Assembly: GCA_018646105.1 (NCBI GenBank)
Contig: JABGVJ010000037.1
Location: forward strand, 1-32,135
DNA length: 32,135 bases
Reading direction: 5' to 3'
Origin: a bacterium
GTDB lineage: Bacteria > Margulisbacteria > Marinamargulisbacteria > JABGVJ01
A model generated the notes under the pieces. The model did no database searches. It saw only the letters and a program-made list of their open reading frames with translations, and was not told the DNA's origin. Of the stretch, positions 16,926 to 26,230 are shown in pieces. Numbering within the stretch: position 1 is the first letter of the stretch; each line of letters starts with the position of its first letter. A program made the translations under genes and the position numbers.

Positions 16926-17654
16926 ATGACCTTCCCCCAAGCTATTGATTTTCATACACATCTAGGATCAGATATTGACGGTATTTCTTATACCCAAAAT
17001 CAGCTTTTAAATTCTATGAAAGAAGCGCATATTTCTGATGCTGTCATTTTCCCTTTTCATGAGAAAGACACAGATATCCTGCAAGCTAGTCTTAATTTAA
17101 AAGCAAAAACACAAAATCCAAATCTTTATCCTTTTCTCAGATTCGACCCTAAAAAAACAACGCCAAAACAATTAGCCTCCATTTTAGACGGTTTTTACGG
17201 GGTAAAACTACATCCCAGTGCCCAGATTTTTGATCCTTTAGATCCTGTTTTTTTTCCTCTTTACGAAATTATTACGCAAAAAGAAAAACCTCTACTTTTT
17301 CATACTAGAAAAGAAAATAATCCACATACCGATCCTGAACGTATCCTTACCTTAGCCGAACAATTCCCCAAACTTATCCTCGTCATCGGCCATTTTGGTA
17401 ATGCCTCCAAAAGTGTGTTTGAAGCTATGAAACGCCATCCCAATATCTATTTAGAAACCTCTATCATGGGCTCCACTCCACATAGCATCAGACACGCAGC
17501 ACAGCATATAGGTACCGAAAGAATACTTTTTGGTTCCGATGCCCCATACTCTGATCAATTAATTGAAAAATTAAAAATTGAACGCAGCCAATTATCTACC
17601 AAAGAAATAGAACAAATTCTTTACTATAATGCGCAAAAACTATTAAAAATCTAA
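16926..17654 (+). CDS. Amidohydrolase-2 family metal-dependent hydrolase
   Basis: A 242-residue TIM-barrel hydrolase of the amidohydrolase-2 group (COG2159-like). Metal and catalytic positions are visible in order: FHTH (9-12), KLHP (94-97), FHTR (125-128), IGHFG (154-158) and GSDAPYS (203-209, the catalytic Asp). The substrate is unknown; relatives include decarboxylases and hydrolases. An upstream in-frame ATG at 16803 would add 41 residues. The start at 16926 is preferred because AAAAGGAA lies at 16911-16918 and the protein then begins directly with the first beta strand. Its end overlaps the opposing zwf gene by 12 bases. Confidence 0.83.
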   Translation: MTFPQAIDFHTHLGSDIDGISYTQNQLLNSMKEAHISDAVIFPFHEKDTDILQASLNLKAKTQNPNLYPFLRFDPKKTTPKQLASILDGFYGVKLHPSAQIFDPLDPVFFPLYEIITQKEKPLLFHTRKENNPHTDPERILTLAEQFPKLILVIGHFGNASKSVFEAMKRHPNIYLETSIMGSTPHSIRHAAQHIGTERILFGSDAPYSDQLIEKLKIERSQLSTKEIEQILYYNAQKLLKI

Positions 17655-19064
17655 GACCTTAGGTCCCCATGTTTTAGGTTTATATGGTATCGGTTTCTCA
17701 TTTTTTAAACCTGTTTTTATATTATCCACAATCTTCCATAACTCTTCTACACAATCTTTTCTGACATACCGGGTCTGATCACCTAAAATCGCATCTTCCA
17801 ACAATCTATGATATGCGGACAATCCCTTTTGCGTAAAAGAAGTTTTATAATCAAAAGCCATTTTCACTGGCTCAATAATCATCTTTTCTCCTGGTCGCTT
17901 TGCGCCAAATTTTAAATTTATCTTTTCTTCCGGCTGAATTTGAATTACTAATTGATTTGCCTCAAAATTACAATTTTTCTCTTTAAAATATTCATATTTA
18001 GGTTTTCTAAAATTAAGCACAATCTCAGTTAAATTCTTTTTAAGATTTTTACCCGCACAAATATAAAAAGGCACATTACTCCATCTTTGATTATTGATCA
18101 AAAATTTTATAGCTGCATAAGTCTCCACCTGAGAATCACTAGCCACATTTTTTTCTTGCGTATACCCTTCGTATTGACCTAAAACCACACTATTACGTAA
18201 TTCTTTCTCCTTCATTCTATGAATAGCTTTAAATATCTTTAGTTTTTGATCTCTGATAGCATCCTCACGATCAGACTTAGGAGCATCCATCGCAATCGTT
18301 GCCAAAAGCTGTAACCCATGGTTTTGGATAATATCTCTGATCAAACCCGCTTTTTCATAATAACGACCCCTCTCAAAAATACCAAAATCTTCCGCAATCA
18401 TAATTTGCACATTATCTATACATTGGCTATTCCAAATCTGCTCAAAAAAAGTATTGGCAAATCTAAAAGCAAAAATATTTTGTACTGTTTCCTTAGCCAA
18501 ATAATGATCAATCCGATAAATCTGTTTTTCCAAAAACCCTTGTGCTAAAAGATGGTTTAAAGCTCGCGCACTTTTCAAATCCGTACCAAACGGTTTTTCT
18601 ACAATCACTTTATTCCAGCACTGTCCCGTCTTCCCATTTAACCCTGGCGTCTTATTTAAATTTTTGATAATCAAAGCCGAAACCTGGGGTGGGGTAGCTA
18701 AATAAAAAAGAACGTTACTACACACTTGCTTATTTTGCGCCTTCAAAGTAATTTCTTCTTTTAGCCTTTGATACGCACTTGCCTCTTCATAATCCCCCTG
18801 AACATAAAATATTTTCTCACAAAACCCTTTAAATTGCGGATCTGTACAAGCTACTCCCGATTTTGCTTGAGCAAAGGTTTCACCCAAATAGTTACGAAAA
18901 GTTTCATGATTATAAACACTTCTCCCAAACCCAATAATTCTAAAATTATCTTTAATATCATGAATTTTTACTAATTCATAAAGCGCAGGTAATAATTTTT
19001 TCTTCGCCAAATCACCACTTGCCCCAAAAATAACCAATGTGAAATTATCTAAAACCAATTTCAT
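17643..19064 (-). CDS. zwf: Glucose-6-phosphate 1-dehydrogenase
   Basis: Oxidises glucose-6-phosphate to 6-phosphogluconolactone with NAD(P)+, the entry to the oxidative pentose phosphate route. The 473 residues are near full length. The Rossmann nucleotide motif is GASGDLAKKK (14-23), followed by EKPFG (156-160) and the substrate-binding RIDHYLAKE (184-192). The usual form of the last motif is RIDHYLGKE, so one Gly is replaced by Ala here; the contacting residues are intact. Its ATG overlaps the TGA of the upstream gnd by 4 bases (ATGA), so both are made from one transcript. No 6-phosphogluconolactonase is seen between them. Confidence 0.96.
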   Translation of the reverse strand: MKLVLDNFTLVIFGASGDLAKKKLLPALYELVKIHDIKDNFRIIGFGRSVYNHETFRNYLGETFAQAKSGVACTDPQFKGFCEKIFYVQGDYEEASAYQRLKEEITLKAQNKQVCSNVLFYLATPPQVSALIIKNLNKTPGLNGKTGQCWNKVIVEKPFGTDLKSARALNHLLAQGFLEKQIYRIDHYLAKETVQNIFAFRFANTFFEQIWNSQCIDNVQIMIAEDFGIFERGRYYEKAGLIRDIIQNHGLQLLATIAMDAPKSDREDAIRDQKLKIFKAIHRMKEKELRNSVVLGQYEGYTQEKNVASDSQVETYAAIKFLINNQRWSNVPFYICAGKNLKKNLTEIVLNFRKPKYEYFKEKNCNFEANQLVIQIQPEEKINLKFGAKRPGEKMIIEPVKMAFDYKTSFTQKGLSAYHRLLEDAILGDQTRYVRKDCVEELWKIVDNIKTGLKNEKPIPYKPKTWGPKVLDF

Positions 19065-19960
19065 TTTTTATCTCCCAAAATATGCCTACCAAAACCTTCT
19101 CGTAAAGCCGACACCACGCGATCCGCAAAAACCTGCTTATGCTGTGAACGATCTCTTTCTTTTAAAGCCGCGCTAATTACTGGTAAAGCCATACCACGCG
19201 CCGCACCTTCAGCCACAGCCCAACGCCCTTCTCCTGATTCCTGAATAGGCCCTTTAAACTCATTTAAATCACAATCTTTTTCCAAGGCTTTCCTAACTAA
19301 TTCAATTAACCAACTACGAATCACCGATCCATGTTCCCAAATCCGCGCTACTTTAGCTAAATCCAATTTAAAATCACTCTTTTCCAACAATTCAAATCCC
19401 TCAGCCATAGACTGCATCATCCCGTATTCAATACCATTATGTACCATTTTTACGTAATGCCCCGCACCAGACTGTCCACAATATCCATACCCATTAGCTA
19501 CACACATATCTTTAAAAACAGGTTCTAATTCCTGAAAAATTTCTTTATCACCACCTATCATCATACAAGCCCCTTTACGAGCTCCTTCAATACCGCCACT
19601 CGTGCCCACATCTACCAAAACAATACCTTTTTCTTTGAGCTTCGCATATCTACGCTGTGTATCCTGATATTGTGTATTACCACCATCAATTATAACGTCA
19701 CCTTGTTCAAGATAGGGTAGCAGTTGTTCCACAATCATATCCACAGCACTACCAGCTTTCACCATTATCCAAACTACTTTTCTGGTTGGTAATTTATGCA
19801 TCAATTCTTCTATAGTAAAAACCCCGTTCACGCCTTGTTTGATTATTTCCTGCACCGGTCCAGCCGACCGATTATAAGCCACAACATCATGGTTATGATC
19901 TTTTAAATTAAAGACCATATTCAAGCCCATTTTACCTAAACCAATAAATCCTATTTGCAT
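19061..19960 (-). CDS. gnd: 6-phosphogluconate dehydrogenase (decarboxylating), short form
   Basis: Converts 6-phosphogluconate to ribulose-5-phosphate and CO2, the step after Zwf and its lactone product. At 299 residues it belongs to the short YqeC-type subfamily rather than the 470-residue enzyme. Short forms are often NAD-preferring (family knowledge, not shown here). It has the Rossmann motif GLGKMG (7-12), DGGNTQY, GTSGGIEGARKG and the catalytic region GAGHYVKMVHNGIEYG. A strong ribosome site (AAGGAGG) lies 8 bases before the ATG. Only 55 bases separate it from the upstream peptidase gene, so cotranscription with that gene is possible. Confidence 0.94.
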   Translation of the reverse strand: MQIGFIGLGKMGLNMVFNLKDHNHDVVAYNRSAGPVQEIIKQGVNGVFTIEELMHKLPTRKVVWIMVKAGSAVDMIVEQLLPYLEQGDVIIDGGNTQYQDTQRRYAKLKEKGIVLVDVGTSGGIEGARKGACMMIGGDKEIFQELEPVFKDMCVANGYGYCGQSGAGHYVKMVHNGIEYGMMQSMAEGFELLEKSDFKLDLAKVARIWEHGSVIRSWLIELVRKALEKDCDLNEFKGPIQESGEGRWAVAEGAARGMALPVISAALKERDRSQHKQVFADRVVSALREGFGRHILGDKK

Positions 19961-20015
19961 AAATCAAAACCTCCTTTTCTTTACCTTTACTGGTCTCTTA
20001 ACACTTTTAAGTGCC

Positions 20016-22649
20016 TTACATCCACGAAGCAGAATACACAAAACCATAAGTCCATTTATCTACATTATCGTAATCAACATACCATTTAATCATATTAAAT
20101 AAAGCCAAGCGTGTTTCTAAAGCCAAATTTATACCATACAGCCACTTAACTACCGTGACATCATTAGTCATTAAATAACGCATCCGCGGCACTACAAAAA
20201 CATCACCTAGAAAAATATTTGGTTCCCACCAACCTTGCTGCACCTGAAATATCTTTTGCGTAACCGATACTTCAGTATATTTAGAATACCCACTATTCAA
20301 TATCGTATTCCAATCCCAACCCAGATTTAGATTGTGTGCCAAATAAGTATCCCAATTCAAACTACCATTGCCCCAATAATAGGTATAATACGTTTCCAAA
20401 CTAATATTTTCAGCACGATCCAAGGCTAAAGTCTCACTTAAAGTATAATCTAAATAATTAAAATAAAAATTCAAAGCCGTACTTAAATAAGCTTTAGAAT
20501 TTAAATCAAATGCGTATGCTGCTCTAATAAACGTTAAACCCGGACTAGCAGCTCGATATAAATATGATGACAAACTTAATTGATTATAAGTAGCAAAATC
20601 CGTATAAAAAGTTGTCTGTACAGGATCCCACAATTTAGAAGTCCATTCTAATGTTGCCCCTCCATCCACATAATTATAAGCCACCTGATAACTAGTTTCT
20701 TGTAATGCATCCATCCCATAAAGGGTAATATCTTCATTCGTAATTGTTCTACTATATGGAACTAATAAATAACTCAGATTTTTCCAAGCTCCATCTTTAA
20801 TCTCATACTCATTCATTTTTAATACTTTTTGTTTTAAATTTTCTAAACTAAAATCCAAAACTGATTGTTTTTGAAGCATTATCTTACTAGCCTGTAAATC
20901 CACGTTTTGACGCATCACCTTACTCGTAAAAATCTCCAATCCATTAGCCGTCATCCCGCTAAAAAACAGATCCCCGCTACTGGTTATCACCCCGCCCTGT
21001 GCATCACTACTTTGAGTTAACCTGTTTATCTGTCCATCTACTAAAGAATATTCATAAATACCATAATGCCCTTCATAATTAGCTGTATAAATTAATTTAT
21101 CCTCAAGCAAAAAAACATTTTTTTCCGTCCATGGTGAAGTAATCAAAGGTTCTAGCTCTTTCTTATTCAAATCCAGCTTATAAATGTTCCAAGAACTATT
21201 ATTCTTTTTACTAACTACCAAAAATTCATCTTGATACGGTAAAATTTCTATCAACAAATCATCTTTAAAATCCGCCAACTTTGTTTTCTGCCCGTTTTTA
21301 TATAACCAAAGCTCTGACCCAAATTTTTGACTTTTTTGTTTCAAATAATAAATCTCATCTTCATTAACTATAAAAAAACCAAAAATAGCATCTTCTAAAA
21401 CCGCCTTAGTTTGCTTTGTATTTAAATCAAAACTATAAATAGTTTTAGTCGGTATCTCCGTATAATTAGTAGGTCGCGTTGTTTTTAAGCCGTAATCATT
21501 TACAGCATAAAAAACTTTATGATCGTCATAAGCCAATTTCATACCCAGATCAACATCATTAGATAATAAGGCTAACGTTTCAACTTTTTTTGTAACCAAA
21601 TCTATCGCCTTTAAGCTAGCCTCATATTTATTTTGAAAGGCATTATACCTACTTACCTTTTGCTCCATAAAAAATACGCTCTGCCCATCTGTTACTTGAG
21701 TATCACTTTTATTAGAAGCTGTATGAGTAATTTGCGTACCTACAATTTGCCAATCCTTACTTCTCTTTTCTTCATATTTCTGCCAATCAGCGAACAACTC
21801 CGTAAATCCTTTTCCAAAAACTTCCCGCGCTACCTTGTCTAATCTAGTACTAGGAAACAAATCCATTTTTCTGGAAATACCAGGTATACCCATAAAATCC
21901 GGTAAGTTTATAAAATCAGCTAATTCATCAGGAAAATAAACATAAGTTCCCATAACATTAAAAAATTGGGCTAATGACTTTTCTCCGTAAGTTTGCGCTA
22001 AATATCGAAAAAAAGCCCCCCCAAAAACATAGGGCGTATTATAATATGGGTAATGATCAGTTTCTCTGCTTAAAAATGTTGCTTCCTGTACAGAAGGTAA
22101 TTTACCTGCCTTAGCCTTCGCACGTACAATTGCCTCAACTATACCCTCCTGTAGCATACCGCTATAGGGACTATATCTTGATTCTGCATAAATCGTAATT
22201 CCTTCTACCATCCAAATAGGTAGCTTTTCATTAGCTGCATAAGATGAAAAAAAACTACCTAACCCGCTACTATTTGTTAACTGCCCAATATGGGTTTGTT
22301 CATGCACCGCCACATATTCAAACCAATCACGAAAAAACCAATGAGTCGTCCCTTCTCCTGTCAATATCGCAATCTTCTTAGCAACAACACTAGCAGCGCC
22401 ACCCCTTAGCAAACCACCATCATCCAAGACTACCGTTACCTTATAATTTTTATTCCCAGTCAAACGCACAGTTAAAGGACGATGTAATTCCAAATAATAT
22501 AAAGTCTCTTTCGCTTTAAATTCGTATCCTTGAGGATAAAAAACCGTATAATGCTCAGACTCCAGATAATTAAAATCCCAAAATGCGGCTACCACAAAAG
22601 TACTCGGAATGATCACTAATAAAAACAAAAATAATATCTTTTTTAACAT
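20016..22649 (-). CDS. Secreted zinc metallopeptidase with propeller and barrel-like domains
   Basis: About 877 residues. The start at 22649 is chosen because a signal peptide begins there (LKKILFLFLLVIIPSTFVVAA); an upstream in-frame start would add 32 residues before it. Residues about 30-300 form a gluzincin-type peptidase (peptidase MA-like). HEQTH is at 116-120 (HExxH) and Glu149 in WMVEGITIYAE is a likely third zinc ligand. Residues about 310-610 look like a TolB/DPP-type beta-propeller (repeated strands such as DGQSVFFMEQ, DEIYYLKQ). Residues about 640-877 are alternating, Tyr/Trp-rich strands ending YSASWM, compatible with an outer-membrane barrel. Substrate and partners are unknown. 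A weak ribosome site (AAAGGGA) lies about 12 bases upstream. Confidence 0.75.
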   Translation of the reverse strand: MLKKILFLFLLVIIPSTFVVAAFWDFNYLESEHYTVFYPQGYEFKAKETLYYLELHRPLTVRLTGNKNYKVTVVLDDGGLLRGGAASVVAKKIAILTGEGTTHWFFRDWFEYVAVHEQTHIGQLTNSSGLGSFFSSYAANEKLPIWMVEGITIYAESRYSPYSGMLQEGIVEAIVRAKAKAGKLPSVQEATFLSRETDHYPYYNTPYVFGGAFFRYLAQTYGEKSLAQFFNVMGTYVYFPDELADFINLPDFMGIPGISRKMDLFPSTRLDKVAREVFGKGFTELFADWQKYEEKRSKDWQIVGTQITHTASNKSDTQVTDGQSVFFMEQKVSRYNAFQNKYEASLKAIDLVTKKVETLALLSNDVDLGMKLAYDDHKVFYAVNDYGLKTTRPTNYTEIPTKTIYSFDLNTKQTKAVLEDAIFGFFIVNEDEIYYLKQKSQKFGSELWLYKNGQKTKLADFKDDLLIEILPYQDEFLVVSKKNNSSWNIYKLDLNKKELEPLITSPWTEKNVFLLEDKLIYTANYEGHYGIYEYSLVDGQINRLTQSSDAQGGVITSSGDLFFSGMTANGLEIFTSKVMRQNVDLQASKIMLQKQSVLDFSLENLKQKVLKMNEYEIKDGAWKNLSYLLVPYSRTITNEDITLYGMDALQETSYQVAYNYVDGGATLEWTSKLWDPVQTTFYTDFATYNQLSLSSYLYRAASPGLTFIRAAYAFDLNSKAYLSTALNFYFNYLDYTLSETLALDRAENISLETYYTYYWGNGSLNWDTYLAHNLNLGWDWNTILNSGYSKYTEVSVTQKIFQVQQGWWEPNIFLGDVFVVPRMRYLMTNDVTVVKWLYGINLALETRLALFNMIKWYVDYDNVDKWTYGFVYSASWM

Positions 22650-22719
22650 ATTTAATACGCTTCCCTTTATTTTTCCCTCAAAAAAAACCCTAAATTTAAT
22701 TATAGCAAAAAATCCTAGG

Positions 22720-22748
22720 TTGACAGTTATCTTTATAACAAGCATACT
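22720..22748 (+). promoter_or_regulatory. Candidate promoter of the rrf2-suf operon
   Basis: A perfect -35 TTGACA (22720-22725) is followed at 17 bases by CATACT (22743-22748), a 4/6 match to the -10. A short AGTACT palindrome overlaps the region just downstream. That is where an Rrf2-type repressor could bind, but I see no complete IscR-like operator. Confidence 0.45.
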
Positions 22749-22774
22749 TAGTACTAGTTTTACTGGTTTAAATC

Positions 22775-22836
22775 ATTTCTCTCTCCATCTATAGAATAGA
22801 GCGGGGGAGATGTCACGAAATGACCGAGGGGATGAG
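22775..22836. repeat. Diverged palindromic repeat upstream of rrf2
   Basis: CTCTCTCCATCTATAG, then GGGGGAGATGTCACGAAATG and ACCGAGGGGATGAG. The inner GTCA-cgaaa-TGAC hairpin corresponds to GGCAC-gaa-GTGCC in the copy at 24702-24753, so the stem is kept while the bases differ. Its right end includes the GAGGGG that acts as the ribosome site of rrf2. Confidence 0.55.
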
Positions 22837-22840
22837 TGTT

Positions 22841-23227
22841 ATGAAACTTACACGTACCGCTGATTTTGCTTTAAAAATAATAGTTTATTTAGCTACCACA
22901 AAAAAGCTAACCACCATGCCTATTCTTTCCAAAGAACTAAATATTCCTTATCACAACATGAGCAAACTAATCCAAAAACTAGCCAAAGCTCAACTTGTCC
23001 AAACTATCCAGGGTAAAGGCGGCGGTATTCGCTTACTACAAAAACCAAATAAAATAAGCATCAAAACAGTCTTAGATTTAATAGATGGACCAACTAATAT
23101 GGCTGATTGCATCGCTAATGCTAGTATCTGTAAAAGTAAAAACTGTAAAGTAAAAGTAAAATTATCTGAGATCCAAACTAAGATCGAATCCATCTTAGCC
23201 GAAACCAAAATCTCAGATATGATTTAA
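22841..23227 (+). CDS. Rrf2-family transcriptional regulator (probable Fe-S sensor)
   Basis: A 128-residue winged-helix regulator starting [18 protein letters not shown], the typical Rrf2 opening. An upstream in-frame ATG (22820) would add seven residues, but these come from the repeat and GAGGGG is well placed for 22841. The DNA-recognition helix region is followed by GKGGGIRL (58-65). Three cysteines, at about 90, 97 and 102 ([13 protein letters not shown]), sit where IscR and NsrR bind an Fe-S cluster, although the spacing (x6, x4) differs slightly. It is first in the suf operon, so it probably represses suf when clusters are plentiful (SufR/IscR-like logic, inference). Confidence 0.9.
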   Translation: MKLTRTADFALKIIVYLATTKKLTTMPILSKELNIPYHNMSKLIQKLAKAQLVQTIQGKGGGIRLLQKPNKISIKTVLDLIDGPTNMADCIANASICKSKNCKVKVKLSEIQTKIESILAETKISDMI

Positions 23228-23232
23228 TATCT

Positions 23233-24675
23233 ATGAAAAAACAAAACATAAAAAACATCGCCAATCAAAAATACAAATTCGGGTTTAAAACTGATATTGA
23301 ATCCTATATTTTCAAAAAAGGCCTTAATGAAAAAATCATCACCCAAATCTCCAAAAATAAAAATGAGCCTCCTTATATGCTCGAATTCCGTCTTAAAGCC
23401 TTTAAACATTGGTTAACTATGCCCGAACCACGTTGGTCGTGCACAACTTACCCTGAAATAGACTTCCAAGACATTCATTATTATTCCGCACCTAAAACCA
23501 ACCCTAAAAAAGAAAACCTAAACAAAATTGACCCCAAACTTAAAAAAACCTATGACAAACTCGGTATCCCGCTCCTTGAACAAAAAAAACTCGAAGGTAT
23601 AGCTGTAGACGCTATTTTTGACAGCGTTTCCGTAGCTACTACTTATAAAGCTCAATTAATGGAATATGGCGTCATTTTTTGCCCCATTTCCGAAGCTATC
23701 CAAAAATACCCGGACCTTATCAAAAAATATCTAGGCGCCATCGTGCCTTATACAGACAACTTTTATGCAGCCCTAAACGCTGCTGTTTTCACAGACGGAT
23801 CCTTCGTATATATTCCAGAAAACACGATTTGTCCTATGGATCTATCTTCTTATTTTCGTATCAATACCGAAAAAACCGGTCAATTTGAACGCACCTTAAT
23901 TATCTGTGAAAAAAATAGTCAGGTAAATTATTTAGAAGGCTGTACCGCCCCAAAATTTGATACCAATCAGCTCCACGCCGCTACTGTAGAACTAGTAGCT
24001 TTAGACAATGCCTCTATCAAATACTCTACCGTACAAAACTGGTTTGCCGGTGATCCCGAAACAGGGAAGGGCGGCATTTATAATTTTGTGACCAAACGCG
24101 GTCTATGCCAAGGTAAAAAATCCAAAATATCCTGGACCCAAGTAGAAACCGGCTCAGCCATTACCTGGAAATACCCAAGCTGTATTCTCAAAGGTGATGA
24201 TTCCATAGGGGAATTTTACTCTGTAGCGCTTACTAATCATCACCAACAAGCAGATACTGGTACTAAAATGATCCATTTAGGAAAGAACACCAAAAGCACC
24301 ATTATTTCCATAGGTATTTCCGTAGGTAAAGCGGTTAATGCTTACCGAGGAGAAGTTAAAATCAGCAAAGCAGCTACTAATGCCCGTAATTATACTCAAT
24401 GTGATTCTATGCTTATGGGCGATCAATGTGACGCTTATACGTTTCCTATCATAGAGGTTAACAATGCTTCTGCTACAGTAGAACATGAAGCTACTACTTC
24501 CAAAATAAGTGAAGACCAATTATTTTATTTTCAACAACGCGGTATAGATACCGAACAAGCCGTATCCGCCATTATAAACGGTTTTTGTGAAGAGGTATTT
24601 AAAAAATTACCACCTGAATTCTCAGTCGAAGCCACTAAACTTTTAGGTTTAAAGCTGGAAAATTCAGTAGGATAG
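23233..24675 (+). CDS. sufB: Fe-S cluster scaffold subunit SufB
   Basis: Core scaffold of the SUF system, forming the SufBC2D complex on which clusters are assembled. The 480 residues are full length for SufB. Diagnostic stretches are LEGCTAP in the core, [11 protein letters not shown] and, near the C-terminus, [22 protein letters not shown], followed by [10 protein letters not shown]. It starts 5 bases after the rrf2 stop and lacks a good ribosome site, so it probably depends on coupling to rrf2 translation. The 96-base gap before sufC holds a palindromic repeat, unusual inside an otherwise tightly packed operon. Confidence 0.97.
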   Translation: MKKQNIKNIANQKYKFGFKTDIESYIFKKGLNEKIITQISKNKNEPPYMLEFRLKAFKHWLTMPEPRWSCTTYPEIDFQDIHYYSAPKTNPKKENLNKIDPKLKKTYDKLGIPLLEQKKLEGIAVDAIFDSVSVATTYKAQLMEYGVIFCPISEAIQKYPDLIKKYLGAIVPYTDNFYAALNAAVFTDGSFVYIPENTICPMDLSSYFRINTEKTGQFERTLIICEKNSQVNYLEGCTAPKFDTNQLHAATVELVALDNASIKYSTVQNWFAGDPETGKGGIYNFVTKRGLCQGKKSKISWTQVETGSAITWKYPSCILKGDDSIGEFYSVALTNHHQQADTGTKMIHLGKNTKSTIISIGISVGKAVNAYRGEVKISKAATNARNYTQCDSMLMGDQCDAYTFPIIEVNNASATVEHEATTSKISEDQLFYFQQRGIDTEQAVSAIINGFCEEVFKKLPPEFSVEATKLLGLKLENSVG

Positions 24676-24701
24676 GGGATAAAGAGAAGCAGATAGAGAT
24701 T

Positions 24702-24753
24702 AAGCCCTTCTACATTTATGGAGAGGGGTGGCACGAAGTGCCGGGGTGAGGCC
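24702..24753. repeat. Palindromic repeat inside the suf operon
   Basis: The sequence is CCCTTCTACATTTATGGAGA, then GGGGTGGCACGAAGTGCCGG and GGTGAGGCC. GGCAC-gaa-GTGCC forms a tight hairpin at 24730-24742. The outer parts match the copies at 3696-3725 (reverse orientation) and 15684-15723. It lies directly upstream of the sufC ribosome site and could alter relative expression within the operon or stabilise one part of the mRNA. Confidence 0.75.
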
Positions 24754-24771
24754 CAGAAGGAGTGAATGTTA

Positions 24772-25518
24772 ATGCTAAAAATAAAAAACTTAAGTGTTAA
24801 AACAAATAATATAGAAATTTTAAACAATCTAAATCTCCATATTAAAGCTGGAGAAATCCACGTTATTATGGGTACCAACGGTTCCGGCAAAAGCACCTTA
24901 GCCAAAACTATTGTGGGTCACCCACAGTTTAAAGCGTCTAAAGGAGAAATCCTTTTTGAAGGTCAAAATATCTTAAAGCTAGCTCCAGATAAAAGAGCAC
25001 GTCTAGGTATCTTTCTAAGCTTTCAATATCCTACTGAAATTCCGGGTGTAAACAACGCCAGTTTTCTAAGAATGGCCTATAACACCCACCAAAAAAGCCA
25101 AGGCCACCCTGCATTAGACCCCCTGGAATTTGAAGACTTACTCCAAAACAAATTAAAAATAGCAAATATCAGCGAAAAATATTTAGATAGAGCCGTAAAT
25201 GCAGGCTTCTCCGGCGGCGAAAAAAAGAAAAATGAAATCTTGCAAATGGCGGTTTTAGAACCGAAACTAGCTATTCTTGATGAAATAGATTCCGGACTAG
25301 ATATAGACGCCCTCAAATCTGTAGCAAATAGCGTAAACTCGCTAAAAAACAAAAATAACGCCATCATTCTTATCACCCATTATCAAAGAATTTTAAACTA
25401 TATTAAGCCAGACTACGTTCACGTTATTCATAAAGGACAGATCATCAAATCCGGGGACAAAACCTTGGCTCATAAACTAGAAAAGAAGGGATACGAATGG
25501 CTCATCACAAATCCATAA
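24772..25518 (+). CDS. sufC: SUF system ATPase SufC
   Basis: ABC-type ATPase that partners SufB and SufD and drives the scaffold's conformational change. About 248 residues. Walker A is GTNGSGKST (34-42), the signature FSGGEKKKNEILQM is the SufC-specific form, and Walker B is LAILDEIDSGLD. An ATG two codons earlier (24766) is only 3 bases from AAGGAG (24757-24762), whereas 24772 is at 9 bases, so the latter is chosen. Its 3' end overlaps sufD by 22 bases. Confidence 0.97.
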   Translation: MLKIKNLSVKTNNIEILNNLNLHIKAGEIHVIMGTNGSGKSTLAKTIVGHPQFKASKGEILFEGQNILKLAPDKRARLGIFLSFQYPTEIPGVNNASFLRMAYNTHQKSQGHPALDPLEFEDLLQNKLKIANISEKYLDRAVNAGFSGGEKKKNEILQMAVLEPKLAILDEIDSGLDIDALKSVANSVNSLKNKNNAIILITHYQRILNYIKPDYVHVIHKGQIIKSGDKTLAHKLEKKGYEWLITNP

Positions 25519-26210
25519 TTATCAAAAAAAATATCGTAAAAACGCTTATTTTAACAGAAAAAAAAGATACGGATATCACCTATAACATAACCATGCAAAA
25601 AAACTCCAAACTCACACTCATTAACATCAAAAACAACATCAAAAGCACAGATCATACAAACATCATTTTAGCCGAAAATTCCAGCTTAAATTGCATCTAT
25701 ATATCTCTCCCCAAAGAGACAATTGAAAACCATATTCAAGTAGACCTCAATGGTAAAAACGCAAATTGCAAACTCAATAGTCTCTCCATAGTCAACAAAG
25801 AAAACAAGATCATCAATAAAACCTTAATCAATCATAATTTTAGCGAAAGTACGAGTGATCAATTATTCAAAAATATCTTAAACGACCATTCTTATTCAGA
25901 ATTTAGCGGGCTTATTCATATTAAACGCCATGCTCAAAAAACCAAGGCTAACCAATTAAACAAAAATTTATTGTTATCAGATACAGCCAAATCAATTGCT
26001 AAACCACAACTCAAAATTCAAGCAGATAACGTAAAATGCGCCCACGGATCTTCAACTGGACAAATTAATCAAGACGAACTATTTTATTTACAGAGTAGGG
26101 GACTTACCATAAAACAAGCTAAAACCATGCTCATCATGGGTTTTGCTAAAGAAATAATAGACTTTATTACTATAAAAAAAGTAAAAAAATCACTAGAAAA
26201 ACTACTTTAA
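25497..26210 (+). CDS. sufD: SUF scaffold subunit SufD (short form)
   Basis: Paralogue of SufB and third part of the SufBCD complex. The conserved C-terminal core is present: CAHGSSTGQINQDELFYLQS (181-200), then RGLTIKQAKTMLIMGFAKEI. At 237 residues it is far shorter than the roughly 420 of E. coli SufD, because the N-terminal helical region is missing. Similar short SufD-like proteins occur in other lineages. It starts inside the end of sufC, with AAGGGA at 25486-25491, so translation is coupled. Asn, Lys and Ile are very frequent, reflecting the AT-rich sequence. Confidence 0.88.
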   Translation: MAHHKSIIIKKNIVKTLILTEKKDTDITYNITMQKNSKLTLINIKNNIKSTDHTNIILAENSSLNCIYISLPKETIENHIQVDLNGKNANCKLNSLSIVNKENKIINKTLINHNFSESTSDQLFKNILNDHSYSEFSGLIHIKRHAQKTKANQLNKNLLLSDTAKSIAKPQLKIQADNVKCAHGSSTGQINQDELFYLQSRGLTIKQAKTMLIMGFAKEIIDFITIKKVKKSLEKLL

Positions 26211-26230
26211 AAGAAAAAAAGAGGTAAAAT

